The translations under genes were made by a program, and so were the position numbers. The notes beneath the pieces were generated by a model that saw only the letters and a program-made list of their open reading frames with translations, made no database searches and was not told the origin of the DNA. Below are positions 25,184 to 35,953 of a stretch of DNA of 64,000 nt, one piece after another. Within the stretch, counting starts at the first letter, position 1; every line of letters starts with the position of its first letter. Source of the stretch: Pestalotiopsis fici W106-1 (lineage: Eukaryota > Ascomycota > Sordariomycetes > Amphisphaeriales > Sporocadaceae); the NCBI RefSeq assembly GCF_000516985.1, contig NW_006917097.1:3448593-3512592 (forward strand). Direction: 5' to 3'.

Positions 25184-26621
25184 ATGTCGCCTGTAAATGC
25201 TAGAAAGGCCAAGCTGAACGACGGAAACGAGATTCCCATCATTGGTCTGGGAACTTTTCTGTCTGCGCCAAATGAAGTCACCAACGCTGTTATCGCCGGG
25301 TTAGTCCTTGACTACTGTTATTTTCTCTTCTTGTGATTGTCTAAACTTGAACAACTGCAACTGACTTGGATATGCAGATGGAAAAGTGGAATGCGCCATT
25401 TCGACTGCGCTCAATTCTACAGAGTAAATGCACCCCTTAGGCGCGCCCCAACCCAATGACATCTTATCTGGACAAACTGATTCTAACTGCTATTACAACA
25501 GAATGAACAAGAGGTTGGGACTGCCCTTAAGACCTTGGCGAATGAGCTAGGATTCAGGCGTGAAGACATTTGGCTGACTAGCAAAGTCTAAGACTCGTGA
25601 GTCAATAAAAGTTGATCTGATTGAGATGCAGCACGCGGAGCCAATCAAAAGTCATCATCGACCTGAGAATGTAAAAAAGGCCTTGGATCAGACTTTGAAA
25701 GACTTGCAGACGAGCTACATCGACTTATACCTGGTAAGTCTTTCATCTTGATGACAAGGCTGAGGATTCATGAGCAGCTCTAATATGGCCACAGATTCAT
25801 TGGCCCGCAAATTTCGCAGCGATCCCGGATCCTGCAAGCCCAACAGGAGTCGCTCTTGAGCCTTCGGAAAATGGCACGATGATTCTTGACGACGAACTCA
25901 GCTTGGTAGACACGTGGAGAGCCTTGATCGAGTTGCAGCAGCAAGGCAGGGTAAAGAGGTGTGTATCGCACCAGAGATTCTTCAATCGGATTCACTAAAC
26001 TGATCTTATCAAGCATTGGTGTCAGTAACTTCAGTCCCAAACATATTCAGAAGTTGATTGACGAGACTGGGGTCTTGCCAGCTGTCAACCAGGGTGAGAG
26101 AATACGCGCGATCTCCCCCAAAATGAAGGTGACTAAGTGGCGAAATAGTTGAAGCACATCCGCTATTGAATCAAGCTGGGCTGTTGGAGTATTGCCAGAG
26201 CAAAGGTATCCACATAACAGCTTATATGCCATTTGGCGGCGATGTCGGTCGTGGCGGAAATCAAGTTTTGGGCAATCCACTCGTTGCGCAAATTGCGGAC
26301 ACGACAGGAAAGCAAGCTGGTCAGGTTCTCGTTTCATGGAGTATCAAGGTAAGTTGTGGACTTCTTTCTTGTGGCTGGTGAACTGCTAATTTTCCGTCCA
26401 AGCGCGGTTTCTCTGTACTCCCCAAATCGGTCAAGCCCGCCAGGATCGAAGCCAACTTCCAGGCCTTTGAGTTGAGCGACGAGCACTATGCGGCATTGAC
26501 CAATCTGGGCAAGGTTCCTGTGCGCTTTGGAGGTCTCCCGTACACGTTTGATCCAGCCTGGAAGGTCAATGTTTTTGACACTCCCGAAGAACGTGCCGCG
26601 GATTTGTTTGAACCGAAATAG
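25184..26621 (+). pseudogene. Aldo-keto reductase with in-frame stop codon
   Basis: Encodes an AKR of the aldehyde reductase/glycerol dehydrogenase (Gcy1-like) group. Exons give MSPVNARKAKLNDGNEIPIIG, MRHFDCAQFY (catalytic Asp and Tyr), IWLTSKV (Lys), LIHWPANF (His) and VLVSWSIK, and end at 26621. All four catalytic residues are present. In the exon ending at the strong GTGAGT donor, the codon after LTSKV is TAA (25589-25591), where relatives have Trp in SKVWN; the frame then continues normally with HHRPENV. This looks like a nonsense change in an otherwise intact gene. A weak alternative donor (GTCTAA at 25587) with the CAG acceptor near 25631 would remove the stop in frame but give an atypical loop. 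A sequence error is also possible. It is divergent from the transaldolase-like gene. Confidence 0.65.
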
Positions 26622-26995
26622 GTCTGGAACAATGCTTCGATTGCGGGAATGATAATGCAAAGGCAATCGCCTCAAGCAGAAAATAGACACATGTTGAGAT
26701 TTACCTGTCTGGGGATTTCTGGGGATTATATTCACCCTGGTACTGTAGAGAGGCTTGAGACAGAGAGCCCAAGAAAGGGAAAAGAAAACAGTACCGAGAC
26801 CGTTTTTCCAATTTTGAATACATGGCTTTCAAGTTTGTGTAGAAATCCATAAAGTCCAGTGCTGGACAGAAAAGACACGGGTAGAAAGAATTTTGACATG
26901 CATGAAATAGTCATGGGCACCATGCAATCAAGACAGTGTGAAATATTGATTTGTTTCTTGTCCCGTGTTGAAATGATTCTCGTGATCAGTGATTG

Positions 26996-27003
26996 TACCC
27001 CGC
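26996..27003 (-). promoter_or_regulatory. GCGGGGTA motif (TACCCCGC on plus)
   Basis: About 340 bp before the Zn2Cys6 start. It contains GCGGGG, which fits the CreA/Cre1 consensus SYGGRG. One of five exact copies seen in the window, all between 27.0 and 38.3 kb in non-coding DNA. Confidence 0.45.
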
Positions 27004-27087
27004 GTTACAGTTGGAGTGTTTAGGCAATGACCAGCCCTGTGAGGAAGAAGTTGGGGATCCCCCGGATTGGCCCTATGCAACCTCAAT

Positions 27088-27095
27088 GCGGGGTA
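27088..27095 (+). promoter_or_regulatory. GCGGGGTA motif
   Basis: About 245 bp before the Zn2Cys6 start, inverted relative to the copy at 26996. Paired inverted sites suit either CreA or a dimeric CGG-binding factor. Confidence 0.45.
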
Positions 27096-27338
27096 ATTTA
27101 TAGCGTCCCATGGCTCTGTCGCCCCCTGTCATCTAGCTCTACTTCTAGAGCCACTTGACTTGGGGCAACTGATTCTCTCTCAGCTAATGGAACCGTACAA
27201 TAACGAAATCAAAAATACTGCATCTTCCACGCCACAACTGCATGCAGAGAAAGATCTACGATCGGAGGGACCACGGTGCTGGTCGGAGCGGGTGTGAATC
27301 TGTACTCGTCACTTTCTCCTTTGACGGGACACATCACT

Positions 27339-27693
27339 ATGAACTATCCCAGGAGGCGAGCGCCAATCGCTTGTAACTTCTGCAGACAACGGCAAGACCC
27401 AAATCCAAAAAAATCCCCTGCCAGTCGTAAGGATTATATGAGACTAACAAGCTTGAAGGAAGCGAAAATGCGATGGCCACCGTCCAGCCTGCCGGCTCTG
27501 CAGTGTTTCTGGCGTGCCGTGTCAATTCGAGGACGCTGGTCCGACTAGGAATGCAACCAGAGAGGAGGACACTGCCACCACAGACGTTGCTGCTCTTGAA
27601 CATTCTGTATCATCGAGTCCATCAACCACAGAGCTGCTCCGGCGAATCGATGAACTCAAGTCACTGCTGGGACGGCCCACTGAGCCTGAGCCT

Positions 27694-27726
<33 letters not shown>

Positions 27727-29645
27727 GTGCCAGTGCCAATGCCAGTGCCGGTGTCAATGCCGCTGGTGGCGCCAGTACCAGATCCCCTCATGCCCAAATC
27801 ACCTCAGATGTCCTATCCAGCTTTCTATGGGAGCCTTGATGAGCCATCCAGTCTCCCGGCATTCCTCGCCACCGTATTCTCGCCAACCGAAATGCCGGCT
27901 GGGATGCCTTTTGGGGCGGACCAGTCACCCTCCAGCTTGGAGGGCTATCATACAGACGACGAACCACTGACGATCCCCATCGGTCACCTTACGCCCACGA
28001 GTAATTTGTTTTCGTTGCCGGAAGTCAAGAGACTTATTGGAGAATACCCCGAAGATTATTTTCTTCGCATCGAATCCCGCCGCAAAGCAGCTCCTGACCC
28101 ACCACGGGCCAGCCTTGCTGAAGCCTTTGCACATCTCAAGTCCCACGAGGATGAGCGGGAGGCACTGCTAGACGCCTTTTGGTCTGAGATACACCCCAAC
28201 TTTCCAATAATTGATCGCCACCGCTTCAAAGTCTTTTTCGACGGGATTGTGAACGATGGCCCTGCATGCAACACCGATGTGGCCTTGTGTTTGATGGTGT
28301 TGGCACTGGGTCAGCTCATTAGCAGCCAGCCGGACTCACTTGGCGACTCTAGCATGCCGCCAAAAGAAGTGGATTACTTTTCTCAGGCATATCACGCTCT
28401 AACATGTGAATGGATCACTTCATTTGATTTCAACCTGTCCTTGTCGACTGGTCTGGTCTACGGCGCCATTTACCTCGCCTATGTACAGCAACCTCTACTT
28501 TCCTGGAAATTGATCCATATGGCGTCCATAAAATTGCAGATGCTGGTGGCTCGGTTAGTTCGACCATTGTCAAAGGTACAGACCACAAAGATGCTTGGCT
28601 AATGCGCTTCAGACTCAAAACAGACCTCGTGAGCCAAGAAGAGGCCGACTGCGTAGGACGATTGTGCTGGACTTGCTTCCTTCTCGAATGGTTGTCATAT
28701 CCACTGGATCAATAACTGTAACATGAAGCTAATGCCTCTGCAGTGATAGCTTGGCCGAGTTCCACCTCCCACGAAGTGGCATAGAACTGGTTATTGACGG
28801 CATGCCTTTTCCGTGCTTCACTGCCCATATGGATCATGACGGGCTGATGTTTTTGGCTCTGTGTTCCGTCCGGCGTCTTCTCAATCGGATTCATCGCGCA
28901 ATATATGCAGTCTATCCCAACAATACATACGCACTAACGCCGACGAGTCTGAGTACCCAATGGTCGTCGAGAAGCCACTCCGATGGGGCCATGATTACTG
29001 GGCCCTTTGAGAACGTTTGTACGGAATTGATCAGACAACTGGATACATGGTATGAATCTCTGCCGGATAGTATCAAACCTGATCTGTCAACGACTGTGCC
29101 GTGCAACCTTCAAGATGCTTGGCTACGAACACGATATTGGTCTGCGCGACATATTATCTGTCGGCCTTGTCTCATATATGCAGCGTCAGTACATGACCAG
29201 CTCCACATTCCCTATTATGTGACAAAGTATGCCGAGACCTGTATCCAGAGCTGTCGCCAATACATTGAAACAGCTTCGTTCATTCTGGAAAAGAGAACCC
29301 CATATAACTGGATGACCATGCAAGGGTAAGTGATGCCTGGAAGTTGGATCAGGATTCGTTGAGCTGTTGCCTTGATGAGCCAACTCAGAGAAGTAACACT
29401 TAGGCTTACGTGATGACAGGTTACTGGCTTGTGTATTCATGCTTACAACAGCAGCAAGCAGTCGGACACAAGATCGCCTCGTACCCGACATTGACGGGCT
29501 CCTGAAGAAAGTGACTGCATCGATACAGCGATGGGTAACACCAGATTCAAGTATAGAATCTATCAGCTGGATGCTGGGAACAATATGCCAAAAGCAGCGC
29601 TTTCAGAGAACGTTGCCGAGAAAAAGCTTTTCTACTGGAAAGTGA
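27339..29645 (+). CDS. Zn2Cys6 transcription factor with fungal-specific TF domain
   Basis: Probable pathway regulator acting in the nucleus. Exons 27339-27391, 27459-28553, 28613-28690, 28744-29325 and 29420-29645 give 677 residues in one frame. The N-terminal cluster, starting ACNFCRQRKRKCDGH, has spacing C-X2-C-X6-C-X6-C-X2-C-X6-C. It is formed only if a GC-AG intron (27392-27458, donor GCAAGA) is removed inside the zinc cluster, a common intron position for this family. Residues of about 55-95 include a Glu-Pro repeat and a Pro/Val/Met tract, likely a flexible linker. The middle domain (WSEIHPNFPIIDRHRF, then LLECDSLAEFHLPRSGIE across an intron) is the fungal-specific TF domain (Fungal_trans). 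It lies at the left of the SDR/kinase/dehydrogenase block, so it may control it; its own promoter carries the shared motif. Confidence 0.88.
27682..27726 (+). repeat. Glu-Pro codon repeat (GAGCCY)n
   Basis: Short hexanucleotide repeat coding alternating Glu-Pro, followed by a degenerate Pro/Val/Met repeat. In frame within the linker after the zinc cluster; likely length-variable between strains. Confidence 0.8.
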
Positions 29646-29756
29646 GAAAGTGATATCATTTGGCAATGCTTTCCAGGTCTCCATTGTTTTGTTGAAGACG
29701 TCTATTGCACGTACATGTGCTGATTCTGATCATTGTCTATCACCATACATCTAGAT

Positions 29757-30697
29757 CTAAAACCTCATCCCACCATTGGCGCTGATGACAGCACCCGTCG
29801 TCCATGCCGAGTCGGCGGTACAAAGCATCCCTACCACACCGGCAACTTCACTCCAGTATGCAGGTCTGCGTCCGCCCATTTTCGTAACGGATAATTCAAC
29901 CAGGCCTGCATCATCGACATCCTTTCTTATCGCGCTTAGAGGACAAGCCAGCTGGAATGGTTCCATATTCTTCCAGAATTGTTCTCCTGCTGCAAAATAC
30001 ATATCACCTTCGACTGGCCCTGGGTTGACGGCGTTAACTGTGCAGCGCTCGGCTAGTTCGCGAGCCCAGGTTCGCGTCATGGCTTCTAGAGCTGCCTTGG
30101 TACCACCATATAGCGTGTGCGTGAGGAAACCCATGCTTGAGGCCACACTGCTGATATTGACAATGCGGCCCGAGCGGTCGGTTGGCAGATATGGTAGCAG
30201 CGCTTGGGTAACGCATATCGGTGCGAGGACGTTGACAGCGTAAATGCGATGAAATTCTGCAACAGGGACATCTCCGAGCTTGTAATCGCCGCCCACACCC
30301 GCATTGTTGATTAGAATGTCCACTTGCAGGGTGCCGTTGGAACCGGTAAATGCATCCTTGAGAGCGGCCACGATACCGATACTGGCCTCCTCAGGTCGGC
30401 CCAGATCGGACTTGCAAAGCACAACTTTTATACCGTGTTCCGACTCCAATTCAGTGCGAAGTTTATTTGCGGGTTCAGTGGACGAGTCTGAAGTGTAGAC
30501 TCCGAGGATGTTGGCACCCTTGGCCCCTAGGTTACGTGCAATTGATGCACCGATTCCTGCAACTCTGGTGAGATGTCTTTGCCTGCAGCACTCGGGAAAT
30601 GTTTTCGGGTGGGCGCTAGGTACTCACCTCTTGACACGCCAGTGACAACAGCAAGTTTTCCCTCCAAGGGACGGGGAACAAGTCTAATATCGGACAT
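29757..30697 (-). CDS. Short-chain dehydrogenase/reductase (SDR)
   Basis: NAD(P)-dependent oxidoreductase of the classical SDR family. Exons 30697-30628 and 30556-29757 give 289 residues. The intron splits the cofactor motif: VVTGVSRG joins to IGASIA, giving the TGxxxGIG pattern. Further markers are DILINNAGVGG, IVNISSV (Ser) and YGGTKAA (catalytic Tyr-x3-Lys), then VNPGPVEGDMYF. The C terminus GAVISANGGMRF is as in 3-oxoacyl-reductase-like SDRs. It ends 111 bp after the stop of the Zn2Cys6 gene, facing it, and is divergent from the next SDR. The substrate is unknown; context suggests a sugar, polyol or ketone. Confidence 0.87.
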
Positions 30698-31445
30698 TTC
30701 TTGCGAGATTTCTACCAAAATAATGACGTTGTGAATGATGATATTCAATTGTTTTTGGAAATACTACAAGGGATACTTCTTCTAGATATCTGTTCATGTC
30801 GAGATATTATAAGATGAACTTGGGGTAAATCCATTAAACCATGCTCTTCGGCAGCGGCTGGGGCCTGTGCTGGTCCAGACACGCCTAACCAAGATAGACA
30901 GGGAGCGTATAACAACACCTCTACGGCTTGCCGCAGCATATCCGCAGACTTTGTGACCATGGCCATGAGCTCGGTGAGTGTCAAGCTCTCAACTTCATGG
31001 TGGCGGAAAGGCGGGATCTTTTCTACCAGTTCCGCCACTACCTAGGTACTACCTTGAAGGTAGAGCCAATTGAGCTACTGCTGGTTCTTCATCTTCAAAC
31101 TGTCTAACCCCACGAATAGCGCGCCAGTACAGCGCTCTAGGTACCCCAAGCTCTCGCGACCTCCACCGAATCCCCCACAACTACCCCGCTGGCGGATAAG
31201 CTTTTACCTGATTATAGCGTACTACTTTGCTGGAAGCAGAACGAATACATCATACTAGTGGACATGGCAGATTGACAGGAATGTGTTTGTTCATGACTGG
31301 TTTGTTATAACATCAAATAAATATTTACATTCAAACCTTGACGCATGTACCAGTAAAGCTTGGTGGTTGAAGTCGACCAATTTTCCAGTGTCTGACTGAC
31401 AGCTCATGCGATCCTACACTAATTGATCGCGACTGCAATCCAGCC
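30698..31445. other. Divergent SDR/SDR promoter region
   Basis: Holds the promoters of two SDR genes. It contains TACCCCGC (31182-31189) and GCGGATA (31192-31198) in everted arrangement. A 97-codon minus-strand frame (30745-31038) is open but has no recognised domain and probably is not a gene. Confidence 0.5.
31182..31189 (-). promoter_or_regulatory. GCGGGGTA motif (TACCCCGC on plus)
   Basis: In the divergent SDR/SDR promoter. The string CCGCTGGCGG at this place forms an everted pair of CGG triplets with the adjacent GCGGATA (31192-31198). Confidence 0.45.
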
Positions 31446-32563
31446 ATGAAAGAGGAAAACGTTCACGCCTCCAAGTTTCGGGAGGCCAAGCCCTCACAGG
31501 GCAATCCCTCTGCGCCCGTGTCTGAATTGTTCAGTCTTGCCGACCGCACCATTATCAGTATGTTTGCGAGCCATGCTCTCGGTACCCCTCCTCTTCGATC
31601 CCAGTCGGACTGACTGGTTACTACGACTGTAGTTACTGGAGCAAGTGGGTTTTTGGGCACGACAGTTGCTCAGAGTGTCATGGAGAGCGGCGGTGATGTC
31701 GTGTGCCTTGACATTATGGATTCTCCGAAATCAGCTGAATGGTGTAAGAAACCACGTCCCCATCCTCTCCGTCAACTCACATTATTATCAACACCAAGCT
31801 CACGTTGTTACTCCCGAGGTCAGCGGCGGTCGAGGCAGCGGCTTCAAAATTTCAGTGCAACTTGACCTACTACCAATGCAATGTCCGAGACGCTTCTGGA
31901 ATCACCGACACGTTTGCAAAATTTGTGCCGACGCTGCGCAGTCCCATCCGAGGCCTTGTCGCCTGTGCTGGTGTTTCCGATAATGGGCCTGCGACGGACT
32001 TTCCGGCCGAGTCTTTTCGCCGGCTTTTGGATATCAACGTGACTGGCACGTACTTGGTCGCCCAGGCCGTGGCCCGGGAAGTGATCAAGACGGGTGTCTC
32101 GGCCAGTCTGGTTTTGGTTGCTAGCATGAGCGGCCATGTCTCCAACAAGGTGGGTATTGTCCCGAGTCTACTCCTACATATTTTCCCTTCCACGTTCGCT
32201 CCCTTTTTCATCTTATGCAACAACTGATAGTCTTTCATGTAGGGAGTTGATACGGCTGGCTACAACTCGTCCAAAGCTGCTGTCCACCAGCTCGCTCGAT
32301 CATTGGCGGCCGAATGGGGCTCGCGGATAGGTATACCACTAATTCGTGTCAACTCGCTATCTCCTGGTTATATCCGAACTGCGGCAACGGCAGAGGCTTT
32401 GAAAAAACCTGGTATGGAGAGTCAATGGGTTGGCGATAATATGCTGTACCGTCTCAGTACCGTAGACGAGTTCCGAGCACCCATTCTTTTCATGCTGGGC
32501 GATGGTAGTAGTTTCATGACGGGTGCTGATTTGAGGGTAGATGGTGGTCATTGCGCATGGTAA
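31446..32563 (+). CDS. Short-chain dehydrogenase/reductase (sorbose/mannitol-reductase-like)
   Basis: Classical SDR read through several exons from MKEENVHASKF at 31446 to the stop at 32563. The first intron lies just before the cofactor loop: the joined sequence gives IIITGASGFLGTTVAQ, a TGxxGxLG pattern. Then come VACAGVSDNG (for NNAG), VLVASMSG (Ser) and YNSSKAA (Tyr-x3-Lys). The C terminus GADLRVDGGHCAW resembles fungal L-sorbose/mannitol reductase-like SDRs, consistent with a role on ketoses or polyols. One intron after SAEW is less certain in its exact borders. It is divergent from the SDR at 29.8 kb and convergent with the kinase gene. Confidence 0.82.
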
Positions 32564-32751
32564 AAGATGATTGTAATGATTTGCCATTGTGTTTCTACCT
32601 CCCAAATGATAAGACTATAGAATGTGTGCACTTGAGCCATGGGATCAAAAGTTAGGAAAATAGAAAACAGCAGAAGAAACACCATCATTCCACTCTCCCG
32701 TTAGCCTACCAGCATTGCTCTAAGCATCAATTCCACATGTTCCTCTTTACC

Positions 32752-33543
32752 CTAGTTGATGGTCAACTGATCAGCACTAATAATCTCATCCACCTGAAGA
32801 AGATTGTTCCGGATATCCTGGGCATTGAGCTCATCGGTACCCGTCGCCCGCTCCCAAGCCTCCCGCTCATCCGCCACGATGCCGCTAGCCAAGTGGCGGG
32901 CAGCGAGCCGGGCATGCACGACGGCCGGCGGCGCGTCCACGTACCACAGCCGCGTCATGAGCGCCGCGGCGCGCCGCCACGGCTCCCGGTCCAGCGCGCA
33001 GTAGTTGCCCTCGACCAGCACGACGCGCGACGTCGGCGCAATGGCCACCGCGTCCGCGACGGGGTCCTTGATCTCGTGGCCAAACGAGGGTGCGTATATC
33101 ACGCCGCGGGCGCTCGTGTCGTCGGCTAGGCGGGAGATGAGGGCGAGGGAGCCCTCGGCGTCAAACGTGAAGGCGGCGCCGCGTCGGTGAATCGCCTCGG
33201 CGGCATTGGGCATGGCGGCCAGGTGAGCCCGAGAGTAGTGGAAGCCGTCCATGGAAATGGATACGGCCAGTGGCTCTGGAGGAGCATCGTTGCTGCTTTG
33301 CGAGGACCGGCTACGTTCCCTGTAGAGCTCATTGATCCGGGCAGATACGGCTGTGCTGAGAGTGGTTTTTCCTGAGCCCGGGACACCTGATATTCCGATA
33401 ATGACACGCGGTCCAGAGCCTCCGGCGTCAATGAGTGCTAAATGATCCAAACATAGGTAAGTGACAGTGGACGAGGAAGTCAGAAAAGCATATCAGTTCG
33501 TACCTAGTACATCGCGACTGAGCCGTTCTACCTGGGCTTCCAT
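32752..33543 (-). CDS. P-loop kinase of the uridine kinase/phosphoribulokinase superfamily
   Basis: Exons 33543-33504 and 33437-32752 give 241 residues. The Walker A motif GVPGSGKTT lies near residue 25, right after the intron. SISMDGFHYSRAHL carries the Asp and His typical of the PRK/uridine kinase/pantothenate kinase superfamily, and VVLVEGNYCALD follows. The arrangement resembles yeast Yfh7 and the bacterial kinase sometimes called FrcK beside fructose transport genes. It should phosphorylate a small hydroxylated substrate (sugar, nucleoside or vitamin) with ATP. Placed among sugar dehydrogenases and a DeoC aldolase, a sugar kinase role is attractive, but that is inference. GC content is visibly higher than in the neighbours. 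Confidence 0.8.
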
Positions 33544-33946
33544 ATTGGAAAATTCAATTTCAATTTTTGGAGATCGGAGTGTCAGTCAATGACTGGGAGT
33601 CGGCAAACAGAGGGAGGATAGATTTCGACCTGGGAAGGGGAATCTGGCTGGTTATATAACTACCTAGGTCAGTAGTTGTGGGGATGACAACTATTTAACG
33701 GGATTGTACTTGGCATCAAAGAGGTCTTAACTTTCTGGTTAGCATGTATGTTCCAGCACGAGGTCCTGAGTGCAGAAAGCGGGTATCAATTTCGGCAATG
33801 AATGTGGTCTTCCAGGATACGAGCACGGCAATGTTCAATCGAGGGCTTGGAGCATTACTTTGAATTGAGTTGATCATAATCGGCTCAATGAGTGTCTATT
33901 CCATGTGAATGAATGAATGAGTGGCTCTACCCTACAGTTCTACGCC
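33544..33946. other. Intergenic, kinase promoter
   Basis: Between the kinase start and the dioxygenase stop, both on minus. A GAAT repeat (about 33907-33920) is present. No gene seen. Confidence 0.55.
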
Positions 33947-35003
33947 CTAGTATGGCACAAGGCCTGCCAGTTTCATCAATTTTTCAGTCATTTCAGGCTT
34001 CTCTAGAGGTTCCGCTCTGTTCCTCGGATCAATTGTGCCATCCGGCAAATGTGCTACCAACGGACGCAAATAGATATTGTCATGCGCCCAGTGCGTAGTT
34101 GCACCATTCAACTTGAACACACGCTGCTTCTCAGCTAATGCCTGCTCTGTAGCCAATTTCCGTGGCGAGTAGCTCGCGTATATAACCGTGCGAATGGTAT
34201 CGCTCTTTTGCGTCGGCTCACCACCCCAGTGAACGGTACGGCTATCCCACAGAATGAGGTCTCCGGGTTCAGCAGCAACTTTGACGGGTTTGAGGCCCTT
34301 GCTCTCCCACCACTTCATCTCGTCCTCGCTGAAGCGGCGCCAGTCCTTGGACTCCCAAGAAGCAGAGTCTGTCTGAGTGTCCCAGAATTCATCGGATAGG
34401 GCAGAAGACCCTGGGAGCAGCATAAAACTGCCGTCTTCAGGACCGGCGTGACTCAAGTTGATGATTCCCTGTACACAATGAAGACCGCGCTTCATGGGTG
34501 ACTGGTCGACATGTGGCCAGGGAGCGCGCGGTGGCTTGTCCTTGCGGTTCGGGAACGTAACATTGAGAGAATCAAACGAGACGAGCAGCTCGTCGGTGCC
34601 CCAGATCTGAGCAAAGGTGTCGACCACGCCAGGTTCGAGACGGGCATCCCACATGAACTTTTCGTGCACAACGCCATAGTGATCAAACGTGTTGAGCTTG
34701 CTTTGCACCGGAAGGTTCTCAGCCTTCCACGTGCTGGGGTCGTTCAGGTCGAGTGGGGTGCCAAAGGACTTGAGCCAGTCAAAGGCACGCTGCTGATACT
34801 GGATGGCGCGGTCCCGAGGGATGGCGCCTTTGACGACGTAGTATCCCTGGCTAAAGAGCTCGTCGCGCCAGTCGCCGTAGGAACCCTTGATGCTATCCTT
34901 TCAATTAACAAAACAACGTCGCTTAGCTGCAAGTATACCGGCAAGTCACTTACCTGATGAGTCCCTGCGTCAGCGGGGGAACAGTCATGGTCTGAGAAGC
35001 CAT
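33947..35003 (-). CDS. Phytanoyl-CoA dioxygenase (PhyH) family protein
   Basis: Fe(II)/2-oxoglutarate-dependent oxygenase of the PhyH family, 331 residues from exons 35003-34954 and 34892-33947. HVDQ supplies the first His and Asp of the iron triad, VHWGG the distal His, and the Arg in SDTIRTVIY is the likely 2-oxoglutarate ligand. The start MASQTMTVPPL is chosen because its short exon joins in phase to ISIKGSYGDWRDEL. Fungal members hydroxylate varied substrates, including secondary metabolites, so phytanoyl-CoA itself is not implied. It shares a divergent promoter with the zinc dehydrogenase at 35.95 kb, suggesting co-regulation. Confidence 0.87.
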
Positions 35004-35953
35004 CTTGTGAGTGATGCAGGCTGTCCCAGAAAAGCTATGAGCAGAAGATGTGATAAAGGATTTTACTCTTGTTGGAATTATTCTCGAGGGACGCAAATTG
35101 AGCATATCATGGGAAGAAAGGTTAGTGCAGTCATGTATCATGTGGAACAGTGGAGTTGTATCATAATTGAAGCCAAACATCAAGAGTATGAACCCCAAAA
35201 TAGGACTCAACGAAGTGAGTTCCAGGCCATAATTTGAGCATCATGTGGCAAATCGCTTTGTCACGAAGACAACCATCGCGCGATGTACCTCTTGTAGCCA
35301 GCGGACCTGCCAATGACAGCAGCAATAGAGAGACAGCAAAGTGGGCGGCTTCACGGGCGAATACTGTCGCCACATGGAGTGAGAACCAGCACCAAGATAC
35401 AAGGCGGATAGACAACGATACTCTACCACCGGTTTATTGGTTTGGATGTTGGATGCAAGCGGAGGCGGCGGCTTGCGGATAGTTGGCGGGCGGGTTATCC
35501 GCCTGGGCACCGCCTTTGTGCATGACCTCCACACATTCACTTCACCACCACAGATGATTCCCTGCTTGCGGAAGTCCCTGGGGCCTGGATCCCCTCCACG
35601 CATCTCGTCCACTTTCCCCTCTCCATCGTTACCCCACGATCGATCTGCATCGCCTATTATAGTGCATTAGACGGATGGACGCAAACGGTAAGCCGCAAGA
35701 CCCTCCTACACCAGGTGGTTGTTCAAGAGGTTATGGAATTATATCACGCATTATGTAAGGTACTCCATCTGTTCGATCGCCCAACTGCAAATCATGAAAT
35801 AGGTACCAATGTTGGACAATACCCGAAATACACCAAATGTTTGACTGAAATTGTTAGACTATATTCCTGTGGTGATACATACTACCTACGTTTGTTCTTT
35901 GAGTCAACTATATCGACATTTTTTGTTCTTCATTCTGTCTCTCACACGGCATA
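35004..35953. other. Divergent PhyH / zinc dehydrogenase promoter region
   Basis: Contains the inverted repeat GCGGATA-N14-TATCCGC (35475-35502) within a GC-rich island. No gene seen. Confidence 0.5.
35475..35502. promoter_or_regulatory. Inverted repeat GCGGATA-N14-TATCCGC
   Basis: Perfect 7-bp inverted repeat with CGG triplets at the ends, a plausible site for a dimeric Zn2Cys6 factor. The 7-mer itself is not rare (one copy also lies near position 380), so the paired arrangement is the main evidence. Confidence 0.4.

Larger units (their letters stand above)
26622..27338. other. Promoter region of the Zn2Cys6 gene
   Basis: Non-coding; contains two oppositely oriented copies of GCGGGGTA, listed separately. 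No exon recognised. Confidence 0.55.

Noticed and set aside
30745..31038. 97-codon minus-strand frame between the two SDRs
   Set aside because: Lies in a divergent promoter with regulatory-looking motifs; no recognised family and no splice partner.
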